Made by a program: the position numbers and the translations under genes. DNA of 64,000 nucleotides, taken from positions 1 through 64,000 of the forward strand of contig JADHMP010000007.1 in assembly GCA_016779985.1 (NCBI GenBank), given 5' to 3'. The notes beneath the pieces are model-generated. The model was not told the DNA's origin. It did no database searches and saw nothing but the letters and a program-made list of their open reading frames with translations. The stretch is from JADHMP01 sp016779985 (GTDB taxonomy: Bacteria > Bacteroidota > Bacteroidia > Flavobacteriales > Flavobacteriaceae). Positions 27,379-36,514 of the stretch are shown here, piece by piece; within the stretch, counting starts at the first letter, position 1; each line of letters starts with the position of its first letter.

Positions 27379-28074
27379 CTATTTAAAAAAAGTGTGGATG
27401 TCACTCAATTGATCGACCTGCCAGCAGTGGCTGTGTTTCTCTTCTTGGTGAGAATTAAAGTGAATCGCTTGAAAACCCATTTTTAAGGGGGTGTCAATAT
27501 CCGCCTCCCAACTATCGCCTATCATAAGGGCATTTTCTGATTTTGTTTGCGTGTCTTGCAATGCTGTTTCGAAAATAAGGGGATGAGGTTTTTTTTGTCC
27601 AATTTTATCTGCTGTAAACACAAAATCAAAATAGTGCTTCAAGCCTGAAATTTCAATTTTTCGGTGTTGAATGGATTCAAATCCATTTGTTATAATATGT
27701 AAGGTGTACCTCTTTTTGAGCGTATCTAATAAATCAAAAGTTCCTTTAAACAGATGTGGAAATGAACTTAAATACTCAATGTATAAATCTGAAATTCTTT
27801 CCACAGTAGAGTGTTCAAAATCAATATTTATTTTTTTAAATGTGAATGCCAAACGGTTATATCGAAGGACTTCCTGAGAAATTTCATTGTTCCGATACCG
27901 TTTCCATTGCGCGTGATTAATTGGAACATAATATTCTAGAAAAAGTGATAAATCAATAGATATGTTCAATTCGGTGAAAATCTTTTCAAAGGTGAGGGCT
28001 GAGTTTTTTTCAAAGTCCCAAAGAGTATGGTCTAGGTCAAAAAAAATATCTGTAATACGTGATTTTTCAATCAT
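27379..28074 (-). CDS. HAD-superfamily nucleotidase, YjjG type
   Basis: This is a 231-residue haloacid-dehalogenase phosphatase. Motif I FFDLDHTLWDFEKN at residues 11-24 matches the YjjG/TIGR02254 subfamily, motif II TNGFES lies near residue 135, and the motif III Lys and motif IV GDSWEADI follow. YjjG-type proteins dephosphorylate nucleoside monophosphates, often non-canonical pyrimidines. That fits a housekeeping role next to the NTP pyrophosphatase, though the pairing is only suggestive. Confidence 0.88.
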   Translation of the reverse strand: MIEKSRITDIFFDLDHTLWDFEKNSALTFEKIFTELNISIDLSLFLEYYVPINHAQWKRYRNNEISQEVLRYNRLAFTFKKINIDFEHSTVERISDLYIEYLSSFPHLFKGTFDLLDTLKKRYTLHIITNGFESIQHRKIEISGLKHYFDFVFTADKIGQKKPHPLIFETALQDTQTKSENALMIGDSWEADIDTPLKMGFQAIHFNSHQEEKHSHCWQVDQLSDIHTFFK

Positions 28075-28135
28075 GTATTCGAAGATACAACCAAATTAAA
28101 CAACTGTCAATTTTCTCTTTAGAAGGATTGAAAAA

Positions 28136-28834
28136 CTAAAAAAGCATTTCATCAGCAAAGCTGAAATAGCTGTGCTCTGTCAAAATGATATGATCAAGAA
28201 TTTTTAAATCCAAAGTAGCCGCCGCCTGATTGATTTTTTTTGTTAAAGATTTGTCAGCAGCACTCGGTTTTGGATCTCCAGAAGGATGGTTATGGGCCAA
28301 AATCATCGCTGTAGCTCCTACTTCAAGTGCTCTTTTTAGAACTAAGCGCACATCAACTGAGGCTTGCGTTATGCCTCCTTTACTCAAGCATTTTTTTTCT
28401 ATGAGTCGGTTAGATTGATTGAGGTAGAGTACCCAAAATTCTTCATGTTTTAAATGAGCAAGTAAAGGGTTAAGCAGTTGATATACTGATTGACTACTTA
28501 TTAAACTAACTTTTTCAGGAACCTCTTCTTGAACCAGCCTTTGCCCAAGGGCAAGAGCTGCTTTAATTTTCATAGCTTTCACATTACCAATACCCTTGAG
28601 GGTAGTCATCTGTTCTAATGAAAAGTGTTGTAATTCGCGAAGTTTATTTTGGCTTTTTGACAATAAAAGCTGCATCAAATGAACAGCAGAATCGTGTACA
28701 CTTCCACTCCCAATTAGAATGGATAAAAGCTCTGCGTTGCTTAGCTTACTTTCTCCATAGGCTAAAAATTTTTCTCTAGGGCGGTCTTTTGAATCCCAAT
28801 GTTTGATGGGCATTTTTCGGGGACTTGTTTTCAT
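28136..28834 (-). CDS. radC: RadC family JAB-domain protein
   Basis: This is a 232-residue protein with an N-terminal helix-hairpin-helix region (LKGIGNVKAMKIKAAL) and a C-terminal JAB/MPN metalloprotease-like domain carrying the metal motif LAHNHPSGDPKPS. Despite its name, RadC has no proven role in DNA repair. I take the ATG at 28832-28834 (MKTSPRKMP) because a longer frame opening at 28924 would run into the end of mpl. Another ATG seven codons further in is also possible. Confidence 0.9.
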   Translation of the reverse strand: MKTSPRKMPIKHWDSKDRPREKFLAYGESKLSNAELLSILIGSGSVHDSAVHLMQLLLSKSQNKLRELQHFSLEQMTTLKGIGNVKAMKIKAALALGQRLVQEEVPEKVSLISSQSVYQLLNPLLAHLKHEEFWVLYLNQSNRLIEKKCLSKGGITQASVDVRLVLKRALEVGATAMILAHNHPSGDPKPSAADKSLTKKINQAAATLDLKILDHIILTEHSYFSFADEMLF

Positions 28835-28887
28835 GGTAAAAAGAAAATATTTAGGGCTACATTCTATTTTTAAATTAATCGAAATAG

Positions 28888-30249
28888 TTAAAATTGTGTT
28901 ACTCTTTTTGATAAGTCTGACCATTGCAATCCACCAAAATTTCCAGAACTCATCATTAATAATATGGTGTGTTTTAGGTCTTGCATAAATATATTTTCTA
29001 GTTCAAGCACCTCATCTATCACCAACATATCATTTCGCCCAAAGGCCTTTTTAATCTGATCTTTTTCTGGCAAAAGTCGCTTTTTTATTGTAAGAGCTGA
29101 ATGATCATAATAGACCACAGCTTGATCAATTCCATCAAAAACTGATTTGTATTGTTCCATAAATGTAGGATCAGTACTACTGTAGGTATGCAATTCTAAA
29201 CAAGCAATTATACGATGTTTTTTAAATTGATTGACCACAGCTTGAACGGAGGCTCTCACCTTACTTGGAGCATGTGCAAAGTCTTTAAAAAGCATCGCAG
29301 ATTCTCCCTTAGCCAATAACTCCAACCGTTTTGCTGCACCCCTAAAACTTGAAATGGCTTCGTAAAAGTCTATAGCATCTATACCCATCAGTTGCAAAAT
29401 CCATTTAGCACCATTAGCATTCAAAAGATTGTGAACTCCAAAAAAGGGTAATGGCAAATTTCCTTCTTGAGTAATCCAGTAGGTTTGCCCACTTTCAATT
29501 TCGTGATTTGGTATTTGATAGGGAATTTTTTTTATGGGATGAGAGGTATTCTCTACTAGGTTTTTTAAAACAGGATCTGTTTCATTATAGAGCAAAACAC
29601 CTCCTTCTGAAAGGGAAAGAATAAAATCTTCAAATGTTTTTATGTACTCCTCAAATGATGGAAAAACGTTGACATGATCCCAAGCAATGCCAGTAATTAG
29701 AGCTATTTGTGGTTGATACCACAAAAATTTTGATTTTTTGTCTAAAGGTGAGGACAAATACTCATCTCCTTCAATCAATGCAAAATCTGTTGAATCGTCA
29801 ATGGACAGGGTTTGATCAAGGCCTTTCACTGGTGCTCCAACCATAAAATCTACTTGTTTATTATGATACTTTAAAACGTGTAAGATCATAGAGGTTATTG
29901 TTGTTTTTCCATGACTCCCAGCAATAACTACACGTGTTTTTTCTCTAAAACAATGTGCTAAAAATTCAGGATAAGATTGAATCTTTATCTTCAACTTTTG
30001 CGCCGCTACTAATTCTGGATTGTCTGGCTGTGCATGCATTCCTAAAATGACACAATCTAGTGCATTGTTAATTTTTTTAGGAAACCAGCCCATGGCGTCA
30101 GGCAGTAAGCCTGCTGCTTTTAGTTTGGAATAGGATGGTTCAAAAACAGCATCATCACTTCCACTAATTTCGTAACCTAACTGTTTAAGCACCAAAGCTA
30201 AACTGTGCATTGCACTTCCACCTATAGCAATAAAATGAATTTTTTTCAT
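28888..30249 (-). CDS. mpl: UDP-N-acetylmuramate:L-Ala-gamma-D-Glu-meso-DAP ligase
   Basis: Mpl recycles murein tripeptide by ligating it directly to UDP-MurNAc. It has the Mur-ligase fold with the N-terminal IHFIAIGGSAMHSLA at residues 4-18, the ATP loop GSHGKTTI near residue 114, and FAHAPSKVRASV near residue 321, where Mpl differs from MurC. It fits the DAP-type murein predicted from MurE. It overlaps the exported TPR-like gene by 4 bp. Confidence 0.93.
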   Translation of the reverse strand: MKKIHFIAIGGSAMHSLALVLKQLGYEISGSDDAVFEPSYSKLKAAGLLPDAMGWFPKKINNALDCVILGMHAQPDNPELVAAQKLKIKIQSYPEFLAHCFREKTRVVIAGSHGKTTITSMILHVLKYHNKQVDFMVGAPVKGLDQTLSIDDSTDFALIEGDEYLSSPLDKKSKFLWYQPQIALITGIAWDHVNVFPSFEEYIKTFEDFILSLSEGGVLLYNETDPVLKNLVENTSHPIKKIPYQIPNHEIESGQTYWITQEGNLPLPFFGVHNLLNANGAKWILQLMGIDAIDFYEAISSFRGAAKRLELLAKGESAMLFKDFAHAPSKVRASVQAVVNQFKKHRIIACLELHTYSSTDPTFMEQYKSVFDGIDQAVVYYDHSALTIKKRLLPEKDQIKKAFGRNDMLVIDEVLELENIFMQDLKHTILLMMSSGNFGGLQWSDLSKRVTQF

Positions 30250-31142
30250 TGGCTTAGCTCTTTTATCTTTTTACTTACTCCACTCCAATTGGGATCAATT
30301 CGTTTTACTTCTCCATAGTATATAGCCGCTTGAACTCTCTGGTTTTGAAATTCAGCCAATTCAGCCAAACGAAAATAGACCCACTTAAGAGGTATAATAT
30401 CACGCTTGGTGTATTGTTTCAAATATTCTTGCAACATTTTTGTACCTATTTCATAGTCCATTTGAAACCGGACAGCTATGCTGCCTAACTCATACATCAA
30501 TTCCCTTCTTGCTTGTTTTAAAAACTGTGTGCTTTTGTTTTTAGACTTTATGTCTCTATAGATGTCAAAACCCATTTTATAATATTTCTTTGCCTGATCA
30601 GCTTGGTTTTCAGTTTCAGCAATATAGCCCTTAGCAATAGCTCCCTCAAGAGAATCAAGGGCAAAAAGAGTGTTAGCTTTTTCCTTAGCATAATTAATAT
30701 CACCTCCTAACAAGGTGGGAAGCACACTGTAGGTTTCAACAAGTGCTCTTAAAATAAGTTTGTTTTCAGGTGCTATTTCATGAGCTTTATTAAAACCGTC
30801 TTTCATTTTACCTACATAAGGCAAAGCAAAAATCCGAGACACTTCAAGCGATCTAAAACCAGCTGCACCACCCCATCTAAAATAGCGCAAAGCTGTTGGT
30901 GAAAGTGTGATCGCCTTTGGAGCAAAATCAAGAACTGTTTCCCAATCTTTATGTATAAAAGCCCAATCAGTAAGGCTGTCAAATGTCGCTAAGCTAGGTT
31001 CAATTTTAATTTGATCGATTAAATTTTCACGTTTGTTGATATAGTTTGCATCCTCTTCAAAATCATAGGTAGCCTTTGGGGTTTGGTCTTGACCAATCAA
31101 CAAATGTGAAAAACCGATAAAGAGTATTATTTTTTTAAACAT
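30246..31142 (-). CDS. Exported TPR-like protein of unknown function
   Basis: This is a 298-residue protein with an N-terminal signal peptide (about residues 1-17, ending near IGQDQ) and a mostly helical body. Recurring helical units such as YFRLAELAEFQNQRVQAAIYYGEV resemble tetratricopeptide repeats and would support protein binding in the periplasm. I do not recognise a specific family. It overlaps obgE upstream by 8 bp and mpl downstream by 4 bp, so it belongs to the adk-obgE-TPR-mpl-radC leftward transcript. Confidence 0.75.
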   Translation of the reverse strand: MFKKIILFIGFSHLLIGQDQTPKATYDFEEDANYINKRENLIDQIKIEPSLATFDSLTDWAFIHKDWETVLDFAPKAITLSPTALRYFRWGGAAGFRSLEVSRIFALPYVGKMKDGFNKAHEIAPENKLILRALVETYSVLPTLLGGDINYAKEKANTLFALDSLEGAIAKGYIAETENQADQAKKYYKMGFDIYRDIKSKNKSTQFLKQARRELMYELGSIAVRFQMDYEIGTKMLQEYLKQYTKRDIIPLKWVYFRLAELAEFQNQRVQAAIYYGEVKRIDPNWSGVSKKIKELSQ

Positions 31143-32145
31143 TTTCAGCTATTAGCAGGTCCCAGAGCCCCTCTTTTAGTGCTTTTAAATTGTATTCGGT
31201 AACACTTGAAATGATAAAATGAGGGACGTTTTCAAATATTTTTTGTAGTTGCTTTTGATATTCACTTTTTAATTCATCATCTAACAAATCTGCTTTGGTG
31301 AGCGCAACGGCATAAGATTTATCCATTAACTCTGGATTGTATTTAATTAATTCATTTTGCAAAATTTTAAAATCAGAAGCAACAGAAACAGTATCTGCTG
31401 GAATTAAAAATAATAAAACCGAATTGCGCTCAATGTGTCTTAAAAAATAATGTCCAAGCCCTTTCCCGTCTGCTGCACCTTCAATAATACCGGGGATATC
31501 TGCCATTATGAAAGACCTGTAATCACGATATTCTACAATCCCTAAGTTGGGTTTAAGGGTAGTAAATTCATAGTCAGCAATTTTTGGTTTTGCTGCTGTC
31601 AATACAGACAAAAGTGTTGACTTTCCCGCATTAGGAAAACCCACTAAACCTATATCAGCTAATACCTTCAATTCTAGGGTAATATCTAATTCACTTCCTT
31701 CAATTCCTGGTTGAGCATAGCGAGGTGTCTGATTTGTAGCTGATTTAAAATGCCAGTTCCCTCTTCCTCCAAGTCCCCCTTCTAACAGGATTTGTTCTTC
31801 ATTTTCATTTGTTATTTCAAATAAGATTTCTCTTGTTTGCGAGTGGCGCACAACCGTTCCAAGAGGAACTTCAATTATTGTATCCTCGCCCTGAGCACCA
31901 CTACTCCTATTTTTACTCCCATCACCTCCATGTCCAGCAATGAAGTGTTTTTTGAATTTAAAACTATAGAGTGTCCATAAATTTTTATTGGCCCTAACAA
32001 TCACATGTCCACCGCGTCCCCCATCACCTCCGTCTGGCCCTCCTTTGGCCACATATTTTTCTCGGTGTAAATGCGTAGAACCTCTGCCACCATTTCCAGA
32101 GCGAACAGTAAGTTTCACATAATCTACAAAATTTCCCTCTGTCAT
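31135..32145 (-). CDS. obgE: GTPase ObgE/CgtA
   Basis: Obg is a GTPase associated with late 50S ribosome assembly and growth control. The glycine-rich Obg fold spans residues 1-158 (GGPDGGDGGRGGHV near residue 34), followed by the G domain with P-loop GFPNAGKST near residue 166, switch motif DIPGIIEGA near residue 213, and TKADLL near residue 279. There is no C-terminal extension. It overlaps adk by 4 bp. Confidence 0.96.
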   Translation of the reverse strand: MTEGNFVDYVKLTVRSGNGGRGSTHLHREKYVAKGGPDGGDGGRGGHVIVRANKNLWTLYSFKFKKHFIAGHGGDGSKNRSSGAQGEDTIIEVPLGTVVRHSQTREILFEITNENEEQILLEGGLGGRGNWHFKSATNQTPRYAQPGIEGSELDITLELKVLADIGLVGFPNAGKSTLLSVLTAAKPKIADYEFTTLKPNLGIVEYRDYRSFIMADIPGIIEGAADGKGLGHYFLRHIERNSVLLFLIPADTVSVASDFKILQNELIKYNPELMDKSYAVALTKADLLDDELKSEYQKQLQKIFENVPHFIISSVTEYNLKALKEGLWDLLIAENV

Positions 32146-32714
32146 AGAGTCTCGATCAGGGCACTTAGTCTTTGAGTGATTTCTGGAATTGTTCCTATTC
32201 CATTTATAGAATAAAATTTCTTTTGGGACTGATAATATTTTTTTACAGGAGCTGTCTTTTGATCATATTCCTGAAATCGGTTAGTAATTTTTTGGACATC
32301 TTGGTCATCTGATCTACCAGAGGTTTTTCCTCTTTCTAGCAAACGCTCCACCAAAAGTGAATCATCTGCTTCTAACGCAATTGTGGCTTTTATCATCATG
32401 ATTTGCTTTTCTAAAAAAGCATCTAAAGCTTCGGCTTGAGCCTTAGTACGTGGAAAACCATCAAAAATGAATCCTTTGGCTTGAGGATGTTCTTTAACAG
32501 CTGCTTCTAACATGTCTATAGTCACTTGATCAGGCACAAGATCTCCTTTGTCCATATAACTCTGCGCTAGGAGTCCTAGTTGTGTTTTCTCCGAAATATT
32601 TTTACGAAAGAGATCACCTGTTGAGAGATGCACCAATTGATACTTTGATTTTAAAAACTCTGCTTGTGTTCCTTTCCCCGCACCTGGCTTTCCAAATAGT
32701 ACAATGTTTAACAT
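32142..32714 (-). CDS. adk: Adenylate kinase (short form)
   Basis: Adk interconverts ATP, AMP and ADP. The P-loop GKPGAGKGTQ is at residues 8-17 and the AMP-binding region GFIFDGFPRT near residue 80. The LID is short (ERGKTSGRSDDQD), with no zinc-binding Cys cluster, so this is a 190-residue short-form enzyme. Some Bacteroidetes carry adk fused to hypoxanthine phosphoribosyltransferase; here it stands alone. It heads the adk-obgE operon behind a clear promoter element. Confidence 0.96.
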   Translation of the reverse strand: MLNIVLFGKPGAGKGTQAEFLKSKYQLVHLSTGDLFRKNISEKTQLGLLAQSYMDKGDLVPDQVTIDMLEAAVKEHPQAKGFIFDGFPRTKAQAEALDAFLEKQIMMIKATIALEADDSLLVERLLERGKTSGRSDDQDVQKITNRFQEYDQKTAPVKKYYQSQKKFYSINGIGTIPEITQRLSALIETL

Positions 32715-32731
32715 TTAAAAAAATTAGATTA

Positions 32732-32739
32732 CAAAGATA
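32732..32739 (-). promoter_or_regulatory. -7 promoter element for adk-obgE
   Basis: TATCTTTG on the minus strand is an exact TAnnTTTG match 17 bp ahead of the adk ATG. Confidence 0.55.
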
Positions 32740-32781
32740 TCCAATTTGCTCTGCATTTTTCTATTCCCAAAAACTTATGCG

Positions 32782-32789
32782 TATTTTTG
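32782..32789 (+). promoter_or_regulatory. -7 promoter element for purK-purE
   Basis: TATTTTTG matches TAnnTTTG with a T-rich -33 region about 21 bp upstream. It favours the purK start at 32803 over an ATG at 32746, which would lie upstream of the transcription start. Confidence 0.55.
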
Positions 32790-32802
32790 TAAAAAGAATT
32801 TC

Positions 32803-33957
32803 ATGGCTTTTTTTTCCACATCAAAAAAAATCGGAATATTAGGAGGCGGGCAATTAGGTAAAATGCTTTTAGATGTGACAAGAAAATGGGACATTTCAAC
32901 AGCTGTGTTAGATCCCTCTGAAGATGCACCGGCCAAAATTGGAGCAAATCATTTTGAGCAGGGAAATTTAATGGATTTTGATACGGTTTACTCCTTTGGA
33001 GAATCGCTTGAATGTTTAACATTTGAAATAGAAAATGTTAATGTTGAAGCCCTGATTGCTCTTGAAAAAAAGGGCGTTTTGGTATATCCACAAAGCAACG
33101 TATTAAAAACTGTTCAAAACAAATGCACTCAAAAGTTATTTTACACTCAGCATGATATTCCAACTGCTCCCTTTGACAATTTTGAATCATTAGAAGCCCT
33201 AAAAGATGCTATTGTAAGAGGCTCTGTTTCGTTTCCTTTTATTTGGAAGTCTGCCACCTTAGGTTATGATGGTTATGGAGTAAAAGTAATTCGTTCTAAC
33301 CAAGATGTAGAAAAATTAGCTCAAGGAGCTTGTTTAGCAGAAGAAAAAATAATCATTGCGAATGAACTAAGTGTGATTGTTTGTCAAAACCCTTCTGGAG
33401 AGGTGGCCCTTTATCCACCAGTTGAAATGGAATTTCATCCAGAGGCTAATCAAGTAGAATATGTTCTTTCACCAGCTCGAATTTCTCCTGACCAATCGAA
33501 AGCGGCGAAAGATTTAGCGCTAAAAGTTTCACAAGCTTTTAAGCATGTAGGACTATTGGCAGTAGAAATGTTCATTACCACTGAAGGTGATTTATTGGTT
33601 AATGAAGTGGCTCCTCGCCCCCACAATAGCGGTCATTATTCAATCGAGGCTTCTTACACTTCACAATTTGAACAACATATTAGAGCCATATTGGATTTGC
33701 CTTTGGGTGCAACAGAAAATAAAACAGCAGGTGTAATGGTCAATTTAGTTGGAAAGGAAGGTCATCAAGGTCAGGTAGTATATAAAAATATGGATCAAAT
33801 TCTAGCCATTGAAGGGGTAACGCCTCATTTATATGGTAAAAAACAGACACGGCCTTTCCGAAAAATGGGGCATGTCACTATTACCAATAAATCAATTGAC
33901 GTGGCTCGAGAAATAGCAGAACAAGTAAAAGAAACGATAGAAGTAATTTCAAAATAA
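32803..33957 (+). CDS. purK: N5-carboxyaminoimidazole ribonucleotide synthase
   Basis: PurK is the ATP-grasp enzyme that makes N5-CAIR from AIR and bicarbonate in purine synthesis. The N-terminal motif GILGGGQLGKML lies at residues 10-21, the ATP-grasp region includes KSATLGYDGYGVKV near residue 146, and the metal-binding VNEVAPRPHNSGHY lies near residue 268. I chose the ATG at 32803 (MAFFSTSKK) because the promoter element at 32782 lies downstream of the earlier ATG. It is followed by purE after 4 bp. Confidence 0.95.
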   Translation: MAFFSTSKKIGILGGGQLGKMLLDVTRKWDISTAVLDPSEDAPAKIGANHFEQGNLMDFDTVYSFGESLECLTFEIENVNVEALIALEKKGVLVYPQSNVLKTVQNKCTQKLFYTQHDIPTAPFDNFESLEALKDAIVRGSVSFPFIWKSATLGYDGYGVKVIRSNQDVEKLAQGACLAEEKIIIANELSVIVCQNPSGEVALYPPVEMEFHPEANQVEYVLSPARISPDQSKAAKDLALKVSQAFKHVGLLAVEMFITTEGDLLVNEVAPRPHNSGHYSIEASYTSQFEQHIRAILDLPLGATENKTAGVMVNLVGKEGHQGQVVYKNMDQILAIEGVTPHLYGKKQTRPFRKMGHVTITNKSIDVAREIAEQVKETIEVISK

Positions 33958-33961
33958 AAAT

Positions 33962-34447
33962 ATGGCACTTATAGGTATTATTATGGGAAGTCAATCTGAT
34001 CTGCCCGTTATGCAGGAGGGAATAGACATCATCAAGTCTTTTAATGTAGAGTATGACGTTGAAATTGTATCAGCACATAGAACTCCAGAAAATATGCTCA
34101 CCTATGGAAAAACTGCCTCTCAGCGAGGACTTAAGGTAATTATTGCAGGTGCGGGTGGTGCGGCACATCTGCCTGGAATGATAGCATCCGTGACTCCCCT
34201 TCCCGTTATTGGTGTTCCTGTAAAGTCGTCAAATTCTATAGATGGCTGGGATTCTATACTTTCGATATTGCAAATGCCTGGGGGAGTACCCGTAGCAACA
34301 GTAGCTTTAAATGGAGCAAAAAATGCAGGGCTTCTTGCTCTTCAAATATTGGGTGCTAGTGACCCGATCATTTTTAAAAAAATGGAGGCTTATAAAAATG
34401 AACTCCAAGAAAAAGTGGCTCAGAGCAATAAAAGTCTTAAAAAATAA
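33962..34447 (+). CDS. purE: N5-carboxyaminoimidazole ribonucleotide mutase
   Basis: PurE (class I) moves the carboxylate of N5-CAIR to C4 to give CAIR. The substrate-binding motif GSQSDLPVM lies at residues 9-17, followed by SAHRTPE near residue 40 and AGAGGAAHLPGM near residue 61. The length (161 residues) is normal. It pairs with purK, and the M3 peptidase follows after 6 bp, probably on the same transcript. Confidence 0.96.
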   Translation: MALIGIIMGSQSDLPVMQEGIDIIKSFNVEYDVEIVSAHRTPENMLTYGKTASQRGLKVIIAGAGGAAHLPGMIASVTPLPVIGVPVKSSNSIDGWDSILSILQMPGGVPVATVALNGAKNAGLLALQILGASDPIIFKKMEAYKNELQEKVAQSNKSLKK

Positions 34448-34453
34448 ACACAC

Positions 34454-36469
34454 ATGACAAATCCTTTGCTCCAAAAGTTTCGTACTCCTTATCAAGCAGT
34501 ACCCTTCGATCAAATAAAGAATGATCATTTTATTCCAGCACTAAAGAAAAGTATTCAAATTGCTTTGAATGAGATCGATACTATTGTCAATCAAAAAGAG
34601 GAGCCTACATTTAGCAACACTTTAGATGCCCTAGATAATTGTGGCCTATTAGTGTCTCGAATTAGTAGCATAATCTTTAATCTTAATAGCGCAGAAACCT
34701 CTACAGAACTTCAACAAGTCTCGCAAGAAGCAGCCCCATTGTTAACTCAATTTCAGAATGATATTCGGCTGAATGAAAAACTTTTTGAGCGCATTAAGAG
34801 AGTGTATGAATCAACAGACAGCAATAAATTAAGCGCAGAAGAAAAGACTCTTCTAGAAAAAGAGTTTAAAGGGTTTGTTCGAAATGGAGCATTGTTGTCT
34901 AAAAAAGAAAAAGAAAAATTGAGAGAAATAGACACAACACTTGCTCAACTCAGTTTGACTTTTGGAGAAAATGTATTGGCAGACACACAGGCTTTTTCAA
35001 TGCACCTTACACAAAAACAGGATCTTGCGGGGTTACCTGATAATGTTATCGAAATGGCGGCAGCAATCGCACAGCAAAGAAAACTTGAAGGGTGGGTTTT
35101 TACACTAGATTATCCAAGTTATGTGCCCTTTATGACTTATGCCGAAAATAGAAAGCTACGTAAAGAAATGGCGCTTGCTTTTGGAAAGAGAGGATTTCAA
35201 GAAAACTCTCAAAACAATATTGAAAATATAAAAGAGATTATTCGTTTACGAAAAGAACGTGCTTCTGTTTTAGGTTTTTCCTCACATGCCGCTTTTGTGC
35301 TCGAAGAAAGAATGGCTAAATCAGAAAAAGAAGCCCTTCAATTTTTAGAAAAATTATATGAAAAAGCATTACCCGCTGCGAAAAAAGAATGGGAGGCCAT
35401 GGAAGAATTTGGCTCAAATTTAGGGATAAGCCCTCTTGAGAGGTGGGATACTGCTTTTGTCGGTGAAAAGTTAAAACAAAAAAAGTTTTCATTTGACGAA
35501 CAGCTTTTAAAACCCTACCTCCCCTTGAATCACGTTTTAGAGGGTATGTTTTCAATAGCGAAAAAACTATATGGTCTTTCATTCAAAGCAAAAGAATCCC
35601 TTCCTGTTTATCATGATGAAGTTATTGTTTATGAGGTGACTCATGAAAGTAAAGGATTTTATGCTTTGTTGTATACCGATTTCTTTCCGCGTCCAGGCAA
35701 ACGAAATGGGGCCTGGATGACTTCTTATCTTCCACAAAAAAAGGGACAACGACCACACATTTCAATAGTGTGTAATTTTTCAAGAGCTACAAACAAGCAA
35801 CCTTCGCTTTTAACGTTCCAAGAGGTAACCACTATGTTTCACGAATTTGGTCATGCGCTTCATGGAATGCTTGCAGAAACTACTTATAGTGGACTAAGCG
35901 GCACCAATGTCTTTTGGGATTTTGTAGAATTGCCAAGTCAAATTATGGAAAATTGGTGTTATCAGCCTGAAGCCTTAGCACTCTTTACCAAACATTATGA
36001 AACTGAAGACACACTTCCCTTACATTTCGTAGAAAAAATAAAAAAAGCGGCTCAATTTCAGCAAGGTCTACAAACCCTAAGACAACTTGGCTTTGGATTT
36101 TTAGATTTGTCTTATCATGGAGAACACATTAATAAAATTGTTGATATAAAAGATCATGAAAAAGCAATTTTAGACAAAGTACAATTCACAGAAGATCAAC
36201 CAAATAATTGTACAAGTACGGCTTTTTCTCATATTTTCCAAGGAGGTTACGCAGCTGGCTATTACAGTTATAAATGGGCAGAGGTGCTCGATGCAGACGC
36301 TTTTGAATTATTTTTAGAAAAAGGGATTTTTGATACTGAAACAGCCCAATCCTTTGTAAAAAATATCCTTTCAAAAGGGGGCACAGAACACCCTATGATT
36401 CTTTACAAACGATTTAGAGGAAGAACCCCAGATCCTGCAGCATTGCTCAGAAGAGCGGGCTTGACATAA
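34454..36469 (+). CDS. M3 family metallopeptidase (oligopeptidase A/Dcp type)
   Basis: This is a 671-residue zinc peptidase of family M3. The active site HEFGH is at residues 463-467 within TMFHEFGHALHGM, and the third ligand Glu is expected in the following FVELPSQ segment. There is no signal peptide, suggesting a cytoplasmic oligopeptidase that degrades short peptides, although Dcp-type dipeptidyl carboxypeptidase activity is possible. The C-terminal FRGRTPDPAALLRRAGL is typical of the family. Confidence 0.94.
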   Translation: MTNPLLQKFRTPYQAVPFDQIKNDHFIPALKKSIQIALNEIDTIVNQKEEPTFSNTLDALDNCGLLVSRISSIIFNLNSAETSTELQQVSQEAAPLLTQFQNDIRLNEKLFERIKRVYESTDSNKLSAEEKTLLEKEFKGFVRNGALLSKKEKEKLREIDTTLAQLSLTFGENVLADTQAFSMHLTQKQDLAGLPDNVIEMAAAIAQQRKLEGWVFTLDYPSYVPFMTYAENRKLRKEMALAFGKRGFQENSQNNIENIKEIIRLRKERASVLGFSSHAAFVLEERMAKSEKEALQFLEKLYEKALPAAKKEWEAMEEFGSNLGISPLERWDTAFVGEKLKQKKFSFDEQLLKPYLPLNHVLEGMFSIAKKLYGLSFKAKESLPVYHDEVIVYEVTHESKGFYALLYTDFFPRPGKRNGAWMTSYLPQKKGQRPHISIVCNFSRATNKQPSLLTFQEVTTMFHEFGHALHGMLAETTYSGLSGTNVFWDFVELPSQIMENWCYQPEALALFTKHYETEDTLPLHFVEKIKKAAQFQQGLQTLRQLGFGFLDLSYHGEHINKIVDIKDHEKAILDKVQFTEDQPNNCTSTAFSHIFQGGYAAGYYSYKWAEVLDADAFELFLEKGIFDTETAQSFVKNILSKGGTEHPMILYKRFRGRTPDPAALLRRAGLT

Positions 36470-36514
36470 ATTTACTTTTTTAGTATATTACAGTTCGATT
36501 TTAAACTTGATAAA

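Noticed and set aside
28888..30249. mpl as a second copy of murC
   Set aside because: The motifs after the ATP loop and in the C-terminal domain follow the recycling ligase pattern, so it is a distinct enzyme, not a duplication.
32142..32714. adk as a truncated gene
   Set aside because: The 190-residue length with a short LID is a normal short-form adenylate kinase, and both ends are intact.
35316..35582. Minus-strand frame inside the M3 peptidase gene
   Set aside because: It lies wholly within a well-supported gene and has no motif.
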